From Bradyrhizobium sacchari (GTDB lineage Bacteria > Pseudomonadota > Alphaproteobacteria > Rhizobiales > Xanthobacteraceae), in the NCBI RefSeq assembly GCF_002068095.1, contig NZ_LWIG01000026.1, forward strand, positions 274,798 through 308,684: DNA of 33,887 nt. The letters run 5' to 3'. Shown here one piece after another: positions 7,898-16,109 of this stretch (position 1 is its first letter; each line of letters starts with the position of its first letter). The notes under the pieces were generated by a model that did not search any database, was not told the origin of the DNA, and saw only the letters and a list, made by a program, of their open reading frames with translations. The translations under genes and the position numbers were made by a program.

Positions 7898-8107
7898 ATG
7901 GCTATGGGCACCGTGAAGTGGTTCAACACCCAAAAGGGTTATGGTTTCATCCAGCCGGACGACGGCCAGAAGGACGTTTTCGTCCACATCAGCGCCGTCG
8001 AGCGCGCTGGCCTCTCCTCCCTCAACGAGGGTCAGAAGGTCTCGTTCGACATCGTCGCCGACCGCCGCAGCGGCAAGTCGTCGGCTGACAATCTCCGCGT
8101 CGGCTAA
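7898..8107 (+). CDS. Cold-shock domain protein (CspA family)
   Basis: A 69-residue protein made of a single cold-shock domain. RNP1 is KGYGFIQ and RNP2 is VFVHIS, and the N-terminal GTVKWFN strand is intact. It binds single-stranded RNA/DNA and acts as an RNA chaperone or antiterminator. AAGGAA at 7885-7890 places the start at 7898; an ATG two codons later is also possible. Flanked by a strong promoter with a long leader upstream and a clear factor-independent terminator downstream, so it is a monocistronic unit. Which paralogue of the several alphaproteobacterial csp genes this is cannot be told. Confidence 0.96.
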   Translation: MAMGTVKWFNTQKGYGFIQPDDGQKDVFVHISAVERAGLSSLNEGQKVSFDIVADRRSGKSSADNLRVG

Positions 8108-8158
8108 CGCCGGCGCAGCGTTCTGACCACGGACGTACCGGCAGAACGCCAGAACTCG

Positions 8159-8200
8159 AAAGCCCCGCGACCGGGACCGGTCGGCGGGGCTTTTGTTTTT
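8159..8200 (+). terminator. Rho-independent terminator after the csp gene
   Basis: AAGCCCCGC-GACCGG pairs with CCGGTC-GGCGGGGCTT around a GA loop, with one bulged base, followed by a T-rich run TTTTGTTTTT ending at 8200. A smaller hairpin, GCGTTCTG (8118-8125) with CAGAACGC (8142-8149), lies between it and the csp stop codon. Confidence 0.9.
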
Positions 8201-8208
8201 GCTCCCCC

Positions 8209-8247
8209 GTCATTCCGGGGCTCGCGCCACGCGCGCCCCGGAATGAC
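8209..8247. repeat. Palindromic extragenic repeat
   Basis: GTCATTCCGGGG (8209-8220) and CCCCGGAATGAC (8236-8247) are perfect 12-base inverted arms around a GC-rich loop. A related, less perfect copy lies at 23084-23123. It sits between the csp terminator and the 3' end of rsmB and may also stop rsmB transcription. Confidence 0.8.
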
Positions 8248-8255
8248 AACGTTGA

Positions 8256-9557
8256 TCATCCCGCCTTCTTAAGCACCGAGACAAAAAACCCGTCCGTGCC
8301 GGTCCGCCGCGGCGTCATCAGCCAGCCCTCGCCCGACTGCAGCGCGGCGTCGGCAAACGCCTCGGCCTTGTCCCAGAGCACGCTGGCGGTTTGCTCGGGC
8401 GGGACCACAGCGAACTCGGGATGGCGGCCGATGAACGCCCGCACCTGCTCGCCGTTCTCTTCCGACAGCACCGAGCAGGTGATGTAGGCGATGCGGCCGC
8501 CCGCCTTCACCAGGGGAACCGCACGCTCCAGAACCTCGGCCTGATCGCGCAGGCGGATCTCCAGCGCACCCGGCCGCATGCGCCACTTGGCATCGGGGTT
8601 GCGGCGCCAGGTTCCGGTTCCCGTGCAGGGCGCATCAATCACGACGAGGTCGGCGCTGCTGCGGACGTCGGCAAGCGGATCGGCCTCGCCCTTGGGCGTG
8701 CGGATATCGGCATTGTGCACGCCGGCACGCGAGAGGCGCTCGTGAATCGGGGCGAGCTGGCGCTTGTCCCGGTCGGTTGCGATCAGCCGGCCCCTGCCCT
8801 GCATCAAGGCCGCGAGCGCCAGCGTCTTGCCGCCGGCGCCGGCGCAGAGATCGATCACCTGCTCGCCCGGTTTTGCCGCGGTGAACTGGGCCGCAAGCTG
8901 CGATCCTTCATCCTGCACTTCAATTGCGCCCTTGATGAAATCCTCTTCCGCCTGGACGCCGGGGTTGCGCGCATCGGCCGAAAGCTCGATGCGCAAGCCT
9001 GTTGCGGACCAAGGCGTCGGTTTCGGATGAAGATGAGAAAGCGCCTTCAGGACCTTGTCACGATTGGATTTTAGCGTGTTGACGCGCAGGTCGAGTGGCG
9101 CCCGGCTCGCCATCGCGGCCGTCTCCGCCGCTCGGGTGTCGCCGAATACTTTTGCGAAGTGCGGATCGAGCCATTCCGGATAGTCGCCGGCGACGGCGGC
9201 GGGGGCGTCCTTGAGGGAGCGCTGGCTGAGCGCGACCTGTTCGGCTTCGGTCAGCGGCGCCGGCGCGAACCGGCTGCCGTCGAACAAGGCGGCCATGGTC
9301 GCCGTGTCCATGTCGCGTTCGAGGCGGAGCATGCCGATCAGCCTGGCACGCGCGGTGTCGGCGTCCATCAGGTAAGCGCTCGAGGCGTAGCGGCGCAGCA
9401 CGTCCCAGACCAGGCCAGCGATGGCGGCGCGGTCGCCGGAGCCGGCGAAGCGGTGCGCGGTGCCCCACTCCTTCAGCGCCTTGGCCGCGGGCACGCGGTC
9501 TCTCTCGATGGTGTCAATCAGTTCAATGGCTGCGGACAGCCGGGCAGCGGGGGTCAT
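8256..9557 (-). CDS. rsmB: 16S rRNA m5C methyltransferase, RsmB/NOP family
   Basis: A 433-residue protein. Residues about 1-140 form the helical NusB-like RNA-binding region (AAIELIDTIERDRVPAAKAL). The Rossmann methyltransferase part has the SAM motif VIDLCAGAGGKTLALAAL, the motif IV cysteine in DAPCTGTGTWRRNPD and the catalytic cysteine in ITCSVLSEENGEQV. RsmB makes m5C967 of 16S rRNA in E. coli, and exact site specificity here is by homology. Downstream of and on the same strand as a MAPEG membrane protein gene with a 35-bp gap, probably one transcript. The placement between guaB and guaA is a recurring arrangement in Rhizobiales. Confidence 0.93.
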   Translation of the reverse strand: MTPAARLSAAIELIDTIERDRVPAAKALKEWGTAHRFAGSGDRAAIAGLVWDVLRRYASSAYLMDADTARARLIGMLRLERDMDTATMAALFDGSRFAPAPLTEAEQVALSQRSLKDAPAAVAGDYPEWLDPHFAKVFGDTRAAETAAMASRAPLDLRVNTLKSNRDKVLKALSHLHPKPTPWSATGLRIELSADARNPGVQAEEDFIKGAIEVQDEGSQLAAQFTAAKPGEQVIDLCAGAGGKTLALAALMQGRGRLIATDRDKRQLAPIHERLSRAGVHNADIRTPKGEADPLADVRSSADLVVIDAPCTGTGTWRRNPDAKWRMRPGALEIRLRDQAEVLERAVPLVKAGGRIAYITCSVLSEENGEQVRAFIGRHPEFAVVPPEQTASVLWDKAEAFADAALQSGEGWLMTPRRTGTDGFFVSVLKKAG

Positions 9558-9592
9558 TTCAAATCTTTCAGATTAGATCCGGCACATAAGGC

Positions 9593-9964
9593 TCAGATCA
9601 CCAAGAGCATTCTCAGCGCGAAATAAATCCACATCGCGAGCAGCACCAGGACGCCCGCGAGCCAGATCGTGGAACGACGGCCGAGATCATCGGATGAGAC
9701 GAACACACCGGCATGGGCAAAGCGCGTCACCACGAACACCCAGGACATCAGCACGATGAAGAGATCTGCATGGCGCAAAGGCAGCGCCAGCGCGATCAGG
9801 GCGTAGAACAGCACCGGCAGCTCGAACTCGCCGAGCGCAATGTCGCGGATCTTGGTCTCGCCCGAGAGCAGCGCCTTCCGGCGGCCGAACATCATGCCGA
9901 TCAGGAGCGCGAAGGTGAGACCGACCTGCACGAAGACAGGCAGCAGGACCATTTGGACGGACAT
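9593..9964 (-). CDS. MAPEG-family membrane protein
   Basis: A 123-residue integral membrane protein with four hydrophobic segments: about 3-23 (VLLPVFVQVGLTFALLIGMM), 49-64, 70-88 and 103-121. The family features are the charged first loop FGRRKALLSGETKI and the segment ELPVLFYALIALAL followed by a basic-acidic patch and FAHAGVFV. MAPEG proteins in eukaryotes act on glutathione and eicosanoids; bacterial members have no settled role. The ATG at 9964 (MSVQMVLLP) follows GGGAAAG and gives the normal family length; an upstream in-frame ATG would add a hydrophilic tail with no support. Probably co-transcribed with rsmB. Confidence 0.87.
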   Translation of the reverse strand: MSVQMVLLPVFVQVGLTFALLIGMMFGRRKALLSGETKIRDIALGEFELPVLFYALIALALPLRHADLFIVLMSWVFVVTRFAHAGVFVSSDDLGRRSTIWLAGVLVLLAMWIYFALRMLLVI

Positions 9965-10122
9965 CGGAGCTTTCCCGTAAGGCGGATCGCCGCGGACCGT
10001 CATTAGCCGCGACTTCTGACGCTGACAATCAGCGAGTTGAACCGGTGTTCCCGATCTTGCGACCAACCAGCGATTGTTAAGGCGATTTCGCCCCTGTCGG
10101 GGGCGCAAGGCGAGAGACCACC

Positions 10123-10746
10123 ATGAACACCCTCTCCGGCCTGATCGGCGCTTTCGCCGAATCCGCTGACGGCCAGCTCGGCATCCTGATGTCGGCGCTG
10201 GCAGGGATCGCCACGGCGCTCGCGGTGGCGCTGGCGATGACGGTGTATTTCCGCCTGAGCTACCGGACTTGGCAGGACGTCGTCAGGCACGGCCTCACCA
10301 CGCTCGCCGCCCTCGTCCTGTTCGCCTTCGCCGCCTACGACATGCGCCACGCGGCGCTCGCCTATCTCGGCCTCAACCCCTCCAAGCCAGCGGTCGAGTT
10401 CGAGATCCGCATGCCCCGCGAGACGCTGACGACGGTGGCCGACAGCCAGATCGAGCTGCACACCGACCGCAACCAGACGCTGGCGCTGGTCGACGGCGTC
10501 CGCGACCTCGCGGACGGACGCGCGGTGCTGCGCGGCGCGGTCGCGCTCAACCATCGCACCGCGGACCGCGTGCTGGTCGTGAATCTGCCGGGCAAGGGCA
10601 CGTTTGAATTCCGCCTCCGCCTGCCCGCCGAGCCGCATCGCTCCGAGCAGTTCGGCCCCTGGCACCTCGCCGACCGCATCGCCTCGCCTGTGGCGGGCAG
10701 CGTCGCCGCACAGGATGCCTACACGATCCGCTATCGCGTGCTGTGA
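10123..10746 (+). CDS. Membrane-anchored protein of unknown function
   Basis: A 207-residue protein I cannot place in a named family. Two hydrophobic helices are visible at residues about 20-43 (ILMSALAGIATALAVALAMT) and 58-70, so the N-terminus is membrane-embedded. The remaining 130 residues look like a beta-rich soluble domain (VEFEIRMPRETLTTVADSQI and AYTIRYRVL at the end). The start is preceded by GGCGAGAG. The next gene, a Sel1-repeat protein, starts 4 bp after this stop, so the two are almost certainly co-transcribed and may act together in the envelope. Confidence 0.8.
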   Translation: MNTLSGLIGAFAESADGQLGILMSALAGIATALAVALAMTVYFRLSYRTWQDVVRHGLTTLAALVLFAFAAYDMRHAALAYLGLNPSKPAVEFEIRMPRETLTTVADSQIELHTDRNQTLALVDGVRDLADGRAVLRGAVALNHRTADRVLVVNLPGKGTFEFRLRLPAEPHRSEQFGPWHLADRIASPVAGSVAAQDAYTIRYRVL

Positions 10747-10750
10747 CATC

Positions 10751-11620
10751 ATGCCCAAAATGCGCTTTCGCGCCGCCGCGGCGCTTGTCCTCACTGCCCT
10801 GCTTGGTCCCGCACTGTGGATGCCAGCCATCGCCATCGCCGCGCCGGCCGACATCGCGACTTGCGACCGGCTCGCCGCCCACCCCAGCGATCCGGACAAG
10901 CCTGCCAATGTCAGAGGCACTCTCAATATCGCCGACGTCCCTGCCGCGCTGAAGGCCTGCAAGACGGCCGCAGCAATGCCCGACGCGCCGCGCCGGATCT
11001 GGACGGAGCTCGGCCGCGCCTATGAGTTCGACCGGCAGATCGCTGAGGCGGCAAACGCCTATCGCAAGGCGGCCGATGCCGGCAGCTCCACCGCGATGGC
11101 CGGCCTTGGCGTGCTCCTGCTCCAGGGCAACGGCATCAAGAAGGATATCGCCGAGGGTCGCGTGCTGATCGAGAAGGCGGCGAATGCCGGCGATGTCGAG
11201 GGCATGCTCAACCTCGGCTCGCTCTACGGCGCCGGTATCGGCGGTAAGTCGGATTTGGCTTTGGCGCGCAAATGGTACGCCAAGGCCGCGGAAGCGAATT
11301 CCGCCGAGGCCATGTATCAGCTGGGATTGATGATGCAGGACGCTGACGGCGGCCCGAAAGACGATGTCGCGGCCAAGGCGCTGTTCGAAAAGGCCGCCGC
11401 GCTCGATCATGCCGACGCATTGGAGCGGCTGGGCGCCTATGCCGAGGCCGGCCGGGCCGGCGAGAAGGATGCCAAGGCCGCAATCGCCTTTTACAAGCGC
11501 GCGGCCGCGCTCGGCAATGAAGATGCCGGCAAGGCGCTGGAACGGCTGCGTTGTCCGTACCAGCTCAAGGACCGCAGCAATGGTAAACCCGTCGGACGGA
11601 TCTGCTTTGACGGCGGATAG
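10751..11620 (+). CDS. Secreted Sel1-like (TPR-type) repeat protein
   Basis: A 289-residue protein with an N-terminal signal peptide (basic start, hydrophobic core AAAALVLTALLGPALW, AxA site near residue 28-30). After a spacer with a Cys pair the rest is Sel1-like repeats of about 36 residues, recognisable as A..YRKAADAGSSTAMAGLG, GRVLIEKAANAGDVEGMLNLG, RKWYAKAAEANSAEAMYQLG and KALFEKAAALDHADALERLG. Such solenoids mediate protein-protein contacts in the periplasm. The start at 10751 is 4 bp after the upstream stop; a second ATG three codons later is possible. No catalytic residues are evident and the partner is unknown, with the preceding membrane protein the obvious candidate. Confidence 0.88.
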   Translation: MPKMRFRAAAALVLTALLGPALWMPAIAIAAPADIATCDRLAAHPSDPDKPANVRGTLNIADVPAALKACKTAAAMPDAPRRIWTELGRAYEFDRQIAEAANAYRKAADAGSSTAMAGLGVLLLQGNGIKKDIAEGRVLIEKAANAGDVEGMLNLGSLYGAGIGGKSDLALARKWYAKAAEANSAEAMYQLGLMMQDADGGPKDDVAAKALFEKAAALDHADALERLGAYAEAGRAGEKDAKAAIAFYKRAAALGNEDAGKALERLRCPYQLKDRSNGKPVGRICFDGG

Positions 11621-11727
11621 GGCCTTCCCTCGCGAGCGACGACCACCGCCTGCTTTAAACTTTGTTTCATGGCCAGGCATGCGCGTGCGTCATCGTTTCG
11701 ACGTGCGAATGCGGATACGATCACCGC

Positions 11728-12570
11728 ATGTCCGAATTTCGCCTCACGCAGATTTCCGACACGCATCTCGGCCGGCGCTTTCCTGGCCTGATTGCAAACT
11801 TCCATCGTGTCTGCGAGCACATCGACACCGGGCGGCCCGACCTTGTCGTCAACACCGGTGATGTCTCCTTCGACGGGCCAACCAGCCGTGACGATGTCGC
11901 CTTCGCAAAAGGCCTGCACGACGCCCTGCCCGTCGCCTGCCGCTACATTCCGGGCAATCACGACATCGGCGACAATCCGACCGCGATCGGTCCTGCGCCG
12001 AAGCCGCCGGTCACGGAAGCGCACCGCCGGCAGTTTTACGACGTCATCGGCGAAGACCATTGGTCGTTCGAGGCCGCCGGCTGGCGCTTCATCGGCCTCA
12101 ACACGCTGGTCATGAATTCAGGCCTCGCCTTCGAGACCGAGCAGTTCGACTGGCTCGCCTCCGAGATCTCGCGCGTGAACGGCAGGCCGGTCGCGCTGTT
12201 CCTGCACAAGCCGCTGTTCCTCAACCTGCCCGACGACCCTGAAACCCCGGAGACCTCGATTCGCTACGTACCGCAGCCGGCACGGGCACGACTGATCGAG
12301 ATGTTCGCACCTGTCGACCTGCGCCTTATCGCCAGCGGCCACGTGCATCAGCGCCGCGACTTCGCCTATCGTCACACCCGTCACATCTGGGCGCCGTCGG
12401 TCGGCTTCAGGATCAACGACGCCCGCCAGGATCGCATCGCGATCAAGGAGACCGGCCTCGTCGAGTATCGCTTCCGGCGGGACAGTTTTGAGGTCCGCCA
12501 CGTCCGGGCGGCCGGCCAGACCGATATCGACATCGAGGAAGTGCTCGCCCAGATGGGCGGCGAGCACTAG
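11728..12570 (+). CDS. Calcineurin-like metallophosphoesterase
   Basis: A 280-residue enzyme with the full set of dimetal motifs: D-x-H in ISDTHLG (Asp11, His13), GD in NTGDVSFDG, GNHD in YIPGNHDIGD, a lone His in LFLHKPLF and GHVH in ASGHVHQRRD. The spacing fits the cyclic-nucleotide phosphodiesterase / 3',5'-cyclic AMP phosphodiesterase-like class III group, but activity on cAMP is not certain. No signal peptide, so cytosolic. The ATG at 11728 (MSEFRLTQ) is preferred; an upstream frame opening at 11662 adds a Cys-rich stretch with no family counterpart. Stands between a Sel1 gene and the amino-acid operon. Confidence 0.88.
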   Translation: MSEFRLTQISDTHLGRRFPGLIANFHRVCEHIDTGRPDLVVNTGDVSFDGPTSRDDVAFAKGLHDALPVACRYIPGNHDIGDNPTAIGPAPKPPVTEAHRRQFYDVIGEDHWSFEAAGWRFIGLNTLVMNSGLAFETEQFDWLASEISRVNGRPVALFLHKPLFLNLPDDPETPETSIRYVPQPARARLIEMFAPVDLRLIASGHVHQRRDFAYRHTRHIWAPSVGFRINDARQDRIAIKETGLVEYRFRRDSFEVRHVRAAGQTDIDIEEVLAQMGGEH

Positions 12571-12619
12571 CTCAATCCGGCGGCACCTATCCTTATCTTA
12601 ATACCGCATTGCATCGAAG

Positions 12620-12649
12620 TTGTCCCCAGCTTGGCGATATTTGTGTAAT
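12620..12649 (+). promoter_or_regulatory. Predicted promoter of the amino-acid operon
   Basis: TTGTCC (12620-12625), an 18-nt spacer and TGTAAT (12644-12649) resemble a sigma-70 type promoter. Its -10 box is overlapped by the 18-bp palindrome at 12647-12664, the position expected for repression. Confidence 0.55.
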
Positions 12650-12664
12650 GACAACGTTGTCATT
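12647..12664. promoter_or_regulatory. LacI-type operator palindrome
   Basis: AATGACAACGTTGTCATT is a perfect 18-bp palindrome with the central CG dinucleotide typical of LacI/GalR operators. It lies 49 bp before the first gene of the operon whose last gene is a LacI-family regulator. Binding by that regulator is an inference from the match of operator class, position and gene context. Confidence 0.75.
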
Positions 12665-12712
12665 CGGACATATCGTTCGTTCCAGCGGTCGAGGGGCCGC
12701 TGGGGAGCGACC

Positions 12713-14008
12713 ATGCAGTTCTTGTCCCGGTGGGATAGCCAACGCCTTTCCACGACCATTCGGGGCATTCCCCTGGTCGAGGGCGTCGCTACCCAGGACA
12801 TCGCCAGCCAGCGCTGGTCACCTGCGCACGGCGATCTCGCCCTGCCCGCCCTCACCCTCGACGAGGCCGCCTTCGCAGCCAACCGAGACCTTTTCCTGAA
12901 ATGGTGCGCGAACGCCGGCGTTGCCGTCGCGCCCCACGCCAAGACGCCAATGTCGCCGGAGCTGGCGCGCTCGCTGCGCGCAGCCGGTGCCTGGGGCACG
13001 ACGGTCGCCAACATCCAGCAGGCCGCCGTGCTGCTCGCGAGCGGCGAACGGCGTCTGCTGCTGGCCAACGAGATCGGCGGGCTGGCGGCCGGCCGACGGC
13101 TCGGCGCGCTCTTGAGCGCCTATCCCGACGTCGAATTTCACGCCTTCGCGGATTCACCGGCTGCGGTCACAGCGCTCGCCGAAGCCGCGCGGATCGCAGG
13201 CCGCGGTGAATTGTCCGTGCTGGTCGAGCTCGGTGCCGGCCGCGCCGGCGCGCGCGATCGCGCCGCGGTCGAGGCGACGATCGCGGCCGTGCTTGCGGCC
13301 GACCGGCTCGTGCTCGGCGGTGTCGCCACTTACGAAGGTGCGGTCGCAACGCCCGATATCGACGCGACATTGCGCGCGATCTCGATCCTGATGGAGCGCA
13401 CCATGGAGACGTTTGCGCTGGTGCGCGCCGCCGCTCCTCAGCGGCCGTTGATCATGAGCGCTGGTGGATCGGCCTATTTCGATATCGTCGCAAACGCGCT
13501 GGCGCCGGTGGCACTGGCCGATGGAAATGCCAGCGTGCTCCTGCGCTCAGGCGCGCTGTTCTTTGCCGATCACGGCATCTATGCGCGCGCCTTTGCCGAG
13601 ATCGACCGGCGCGGCGGCCTCCTCGTCGACGGTCTGCAGCACTCCGCCCTGGCGAGCTTTCGGCCCGCTCTGACGCTCTGGGCCGAAGTGCTGTCGCGGC
13701 CCGAAGACGAGCTTGCGATCGCAGGCTTCGGCATGCGGGACGCCTCGTTCGACCAGGGACTGCCCGTGCCCTTGCGCGTCGTCCGCGACGGCGTCGAGCA
13801 GCAAGGCCTTGCCGCTAGACTCACCGTGACCCGCCTCAACGACCAGCATGCATTCCTCTCGGTCGCGCCAGACGCCGCGCTCGCGGTCGGCGACATCATC
13901 GCCTTCGGCATCTCGCATCCCTGCACCTGCCTCGACCGCTGGCGCATCATCTTCGGCCTCGACGCCGACGGCGTCGTGACACGCGCCCTTCCCACCCAGT
14001 TCGGCTGA
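12713..14008 (+). CDS. PLP-dependent amino acid deaminase, DSD1 (D-serine dehydratase-like) family
   Basis: A 431-residue fold-type III PLP enzyme. The alanine-racemase-like N-terminal barrel has the PLP lysine in APHAKTPMSPE (Lys77), and the DSD1 C-terminal domain carries the metal-ligand motif SHPCTCLDRW, in which the His-x-Cys pair matches the zinc ligands of D-serine dehydratase. The family includes D-serine dehydratase, D-threo-3-hydroxyaspartate dehydratase and D-threonine aldolase; beta-elimination would release an enamine that hydrolyses to a 2-keto acid and ammonia. First gene of an operon with a polar amino-acid ABC transporter, RidA and a deacylase, which suits catabolism of an imported amino acid. 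The start follows GGGGAGCGA. Substrate unassigned. Confidence 0.88.
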   Translation: MQFLSRWDSQRLSTTIRGIPLVEGVATQDIASQRWSPAHGDLALPALTLDEAAFAANRDLFLKWCANAGVAVAPHAKTPMSPELARSLRAAGAWGTTVANIQQAAVLLASGERRLLLANEIGGLAAGRRLGALLSAYPDVEFHAFADSPAAVTALAEAARIAGRGELSVLVELGAGRAGARDRAAVEATIAAVLAADRLVLGGVATYEGAVATPDIDATLRAISILMERTMETFALVRAAAPQRPLIMSAGGSAYFDIVANALAPVALADGNASVLLRSGALFFADHGIYARAFAEIDRRGGLLVDGLQHSALASFRPALTLWAEVLSRPEDELAIAGFGMRDASFDQGLPVPLRVVRDGVEQQGLAARLTVTRLNDQHAFLSVAPDAALAVGDIIAFGISHPCTCLDRWRIIFGLDADGVVTRALPTQFG

Positions 14009-14019
14009 GAGCGGGCGCG

Positions 14020-14679
14020 ATGAATTTCCTGCCGCTGTGGCGCTACCAGAACCAGCTCATCGACGGGGCCATCGTCACGCTGGAGCTGACGGTGATCTCG
14101 GCGCTGGCCGGGCTCCTGATCGGCATCGCCGGCGCGGTCGTGCTGAAGGGGCGCATCGTGCCGCTGCGCTTTCTAGTGCGTTTCTACATCGAGCTGTTCC
14201 GCAACACGCCGTCGCTGATCCAGATCTTCATCGTGTTCTTCGTGCTGCCGAGTTTCGGCCTGAAGCTGCCGGCCTTCGAGGCCGCCGCCGTGGCGCTGTC
14301 GCTCTATTTCGGCGCCTATTCGGTCGAGATCATCCGCGCCGGCCTCGATTCCATTCCGCGCAGCCAGGTCGAGGCCGGACAGTGCCTCGGGCTATCTGGC
14401 TGGCAGGTGTTTCGTCACATCATCCTGCCACCGGCGCTGCGCAACGCCTATCCGGCCGTGACCAGCCAGTTCGTGCTGCTGCTGCTCGGCACCTCGCTCG
14501 CCTCGCAGGTTGCCGCCGACGAGCTGTTTCACGTCGCCGGCTTCATCGAAAGCCGCACCTATCGCAGCTTCGAGGTCTATGCGGTGATCTGCGCGGTCTA
14601 TTTCGCGATGGCGATGTCGTTCAAGGCGCTGTTCGCTGTCGTCGGTCTCGCCGCCTTCCGCTGGCCGCGGCGGCGCTGA
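14020..14679 (+). CDS. Polar amino acid ABC transporter permease (HisMQ/GlnP type)
   Basis: A 219-residue inner-membrane subunit with about five hydrophobic helices and the HisMQ-family hallmarks: FRNTPSLIQIFIVFF, the ATP-coupling EAA loop EAGQCLGLSGWQVFRHIILP, and PAVTSQFVLLLLGTSLAS. It pairs with the next gene to form the heterodimeric channel. The start is 11 bp after the deaminase stop. Substrate class is polar amino acids by family; within this operon the ligand is probably the compound later handled by the deacylase or deaminase. Confidence 0.95.
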   Translation: MNFLPLWRYQNQLIDGAIVTLELTVISALAGLLIGIAGAVVLKGRIVPLRFLVRFYIELFRNTPSLIQIFIVFFVLPSFGLKLPAFEAAAVALSLYFGAYSVEIIRAGLDSIPRSQVEAGQCLGLSGWQVFRHIILPPALRNAYPAVTSQFVLLLLGTSLASQVAADELFHVAGFIESRTYRSFEVYAVICAVYFAMAMSFKALFAVVGLAAFRWPRRR

Positions 14680-14689
14680 GGGACGAGCG

Positions 14690-15340
14690 ATGCGATCTTT
14701 CTCCCTCATCGATTTCGTCTCGCTGTTCGCGGCGTTGCGCTGGACCATCGCCCTCGTCGTGCTCGCGCTCGCCTTCGGCGCGCCGCTGGCGCTCGGGCTC
14801 GCCCTGGGCCGTATCAGCCGCTTCGCTGGCCTGCGCTGGGCGATGGCGGCGTGCATCCAGGTGATCCAGAGCGTGCCGCTGCTCGGGCTGTTGTTCTTCT
14901 TCTATTTCGGCATGCCGGTTTTCCTCGGCATCCAGGTCCCGGCGCTTGTCGCCGTGACCGTCGCCTATACGCTCTACACCGCGGCCTTCCTCGGCGAGAT
15001 CTGGCGCGGCGGCCTCGAGGCCGTGAAACAGGCGCAGTGGGAGGCCGGCGCCTGCCTCGGCCTCTCTGCCTGGCAGCAATTCCGCCACATCATCGCGCCG
15101 CAGGCGCTGCGGCTGTCGCTGCCGCCGACCGTCGGCTTCCTGGTGCAGCTCATCAAGGGCACCTCGCTCGCCTCGATCCTCGGCTTCGTCGAGCTTGCCC
15201 GCGCCGGCCAAGTCGTGAGCGCGGCGACGTTCCAGCCGCTGCTCACCTACGCGCTGGTCGCTGCGATCTATTTCGCGCTGTGCCTGCCGCTCACGCTCTG
15301 GTCCCGTTCCCTGGAGGCCCGCCTCGATGGCTCTCGTTGA
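14690..15340 (+). CDS. Polar amino acid ABC transporter permease, second subunit
   Basis: A 216-residue HisMQ-family permease with several transmembrane helices, IQSVPLLGLLFFFYFGMP and the EAA loop EAGACLGLSAWQQFRHIIAP followed by QLIKGTSLASILGF. It is a paralogue of the preceding permease. The 3' end overlaps the start of the ATPase gene by 14 bp, indicating translational coupling. Confidence 0.95.
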   Translation: MRSFSLIDFVSLFAALRWTIALVVLALAFGAPLALGLALGRISRFAGLRWAMAACIQVIQSVPLLGLLFFFYFGMPVFLGIQVPALVAVTVAYTLYTAAFLGEIWRGGLEAVKQAQWEAGACLGLSAWQQFRHIIAPQALRLSLPPTVGFLVQLIKGTSLASILGFVELARAGQVVSAATFQPLLTYALVAAIYFALCLPLTLWSRSLEARLDGSR

Positions 15341-16055
15341 AATCCGCGACGTGCACAAGACATTCGGCAAGGTCGAGGTGCTCAAGGGCGTCTCGCTCGA
15401 TGTCGAGGAAGGCGAGATCGTCACCATCATCGGCCGCTCGGGCTCGGGCAAGTCGACGCTGCTCCGCTGCATCAACGCGCTCGAGAGCGTCGATTCCGGC
15501 GATATTCGCGTCGAGGGCCAGAAGGTCCACGCTGGGATGCCGGACCTCAAGAAATTCCGTCAGCGCGTCGGCATCGTGTTCCAGGCCTTCAATCTGTTTC
15601 CGCATCTGAAGGTCGAGCGCAACATCACGCTGGCCCCGCTCCTCACCGGCCGCATCGACAAGGCGAAGGCCCGCGCGCTGGCCGAGGATGTGCTGACCCG
15701 CGTCGGCCTTGCCGACAAGATCGACGCCTGGCCCGAGCAGCTCTCCGGCGGCCAGCAGCAGCGCGTGGCGATTGCGCGCTGCCTCGCCATGTCCCCTCAC
15801 CTCATGCTGTTCGACGAGGTGACCTCGGCGCTCGATCCCGAGCTCGTCGGCGAAGTCCTGAAGGTGATGGAGGCGATGGCGAAGCAGGGCATGACCATGA
15901 TCCTGGTCACCCACGAGATGGGCTTTGCCCGCAACGTCGCCAACCGCATCGTCTTCATGCATCAGGGCCGCGTCTGGGAACAGGGACCGCCCGCAAAGCT
16001 GTTCGCCAACCCTGAAACCCCCGAGCTCGCAAGCTTCATCGCATCTGCCAAATAA
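15327..16055 (+). CDS. Polar amino acid ABC transporter ATP-binding protein (GlnQ/HisP type)
   Basis: A 242-residue cytosolic ATPase with every motif intact: Walker A GRSGSGKS (residues 36-43), Q-loop in [12 protein letters not shown], signature [13 protein letters not shown], Walker [14 protein letters not shown] and the switch histidine in LVTHEMGFA. These place it in the amino-acid importer PAAT group. It starts inside the end of the second permease gene. A run of tandem 14-15 bp repeats follows its stop codon before the binding-protein gene. Confidence 0.96.
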   Translation: MALVEIRDVHKTFGKVEVLKGVSLDVEEGEIVTIIGRSGSGKSTLLRCINALESVDSGDIRVEGQKVHAGMPDLKKFRQRVGIVFQAFNLFPHLKVERNITLAPLLTGRIDKAKARALAEDVLTRVGLADKIDAWPEQLSGGQQQRVAIARCLAMSPHLMLFDEVTSALDPELVGEVLKVMEAMAKQGMTMILVTHEMGFARNVANRIVFMHQGRVWEQGPPAKLFANPETPELASFIASAK

Positions 16056-16096
16056 AACCTTCCAAGTGAAACCTTCCGAGTGAGAACCTTCCCCCT
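16055..16096. repeat. Three tandem 14-15 bp repeats before the binding-protein gene
   Basis: AAACCTTCCAAGTG (16055-16068), AAACCTTCCGAGTG (16069-16082) and a diverged AGAACCTTCCCCCT (16083-16096) lie head to tail starting at the ATPase stop codon. The binding-protein Shine-Dalgarno GGAGAGAG follows directly. Function unknown: replication slippage, or a control element in the intercistronic mRNA. Confidence 0.75.
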
Positions 16097-16109
16097 CAAG
16101 GAGAGAGTC

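Noticed and set aside
8242..8254. AATGACAACGTTG, identical to the first 13 bases of the LacI-type operator at 12647-12664
   Set aside because: It straddles the end of an extragenic palindrome (8209-8247) at the 3' end of rsmB and the right half-site is broken. Position and context do not fit an operator, so it is taken as coincidence.
16055..16096. Tandem repeats considered as a CRISPR-like array
   Set aside because: Units are 14-15 bp with no spacers and only three copies, directly between two transporter genes. There are no cas genes.
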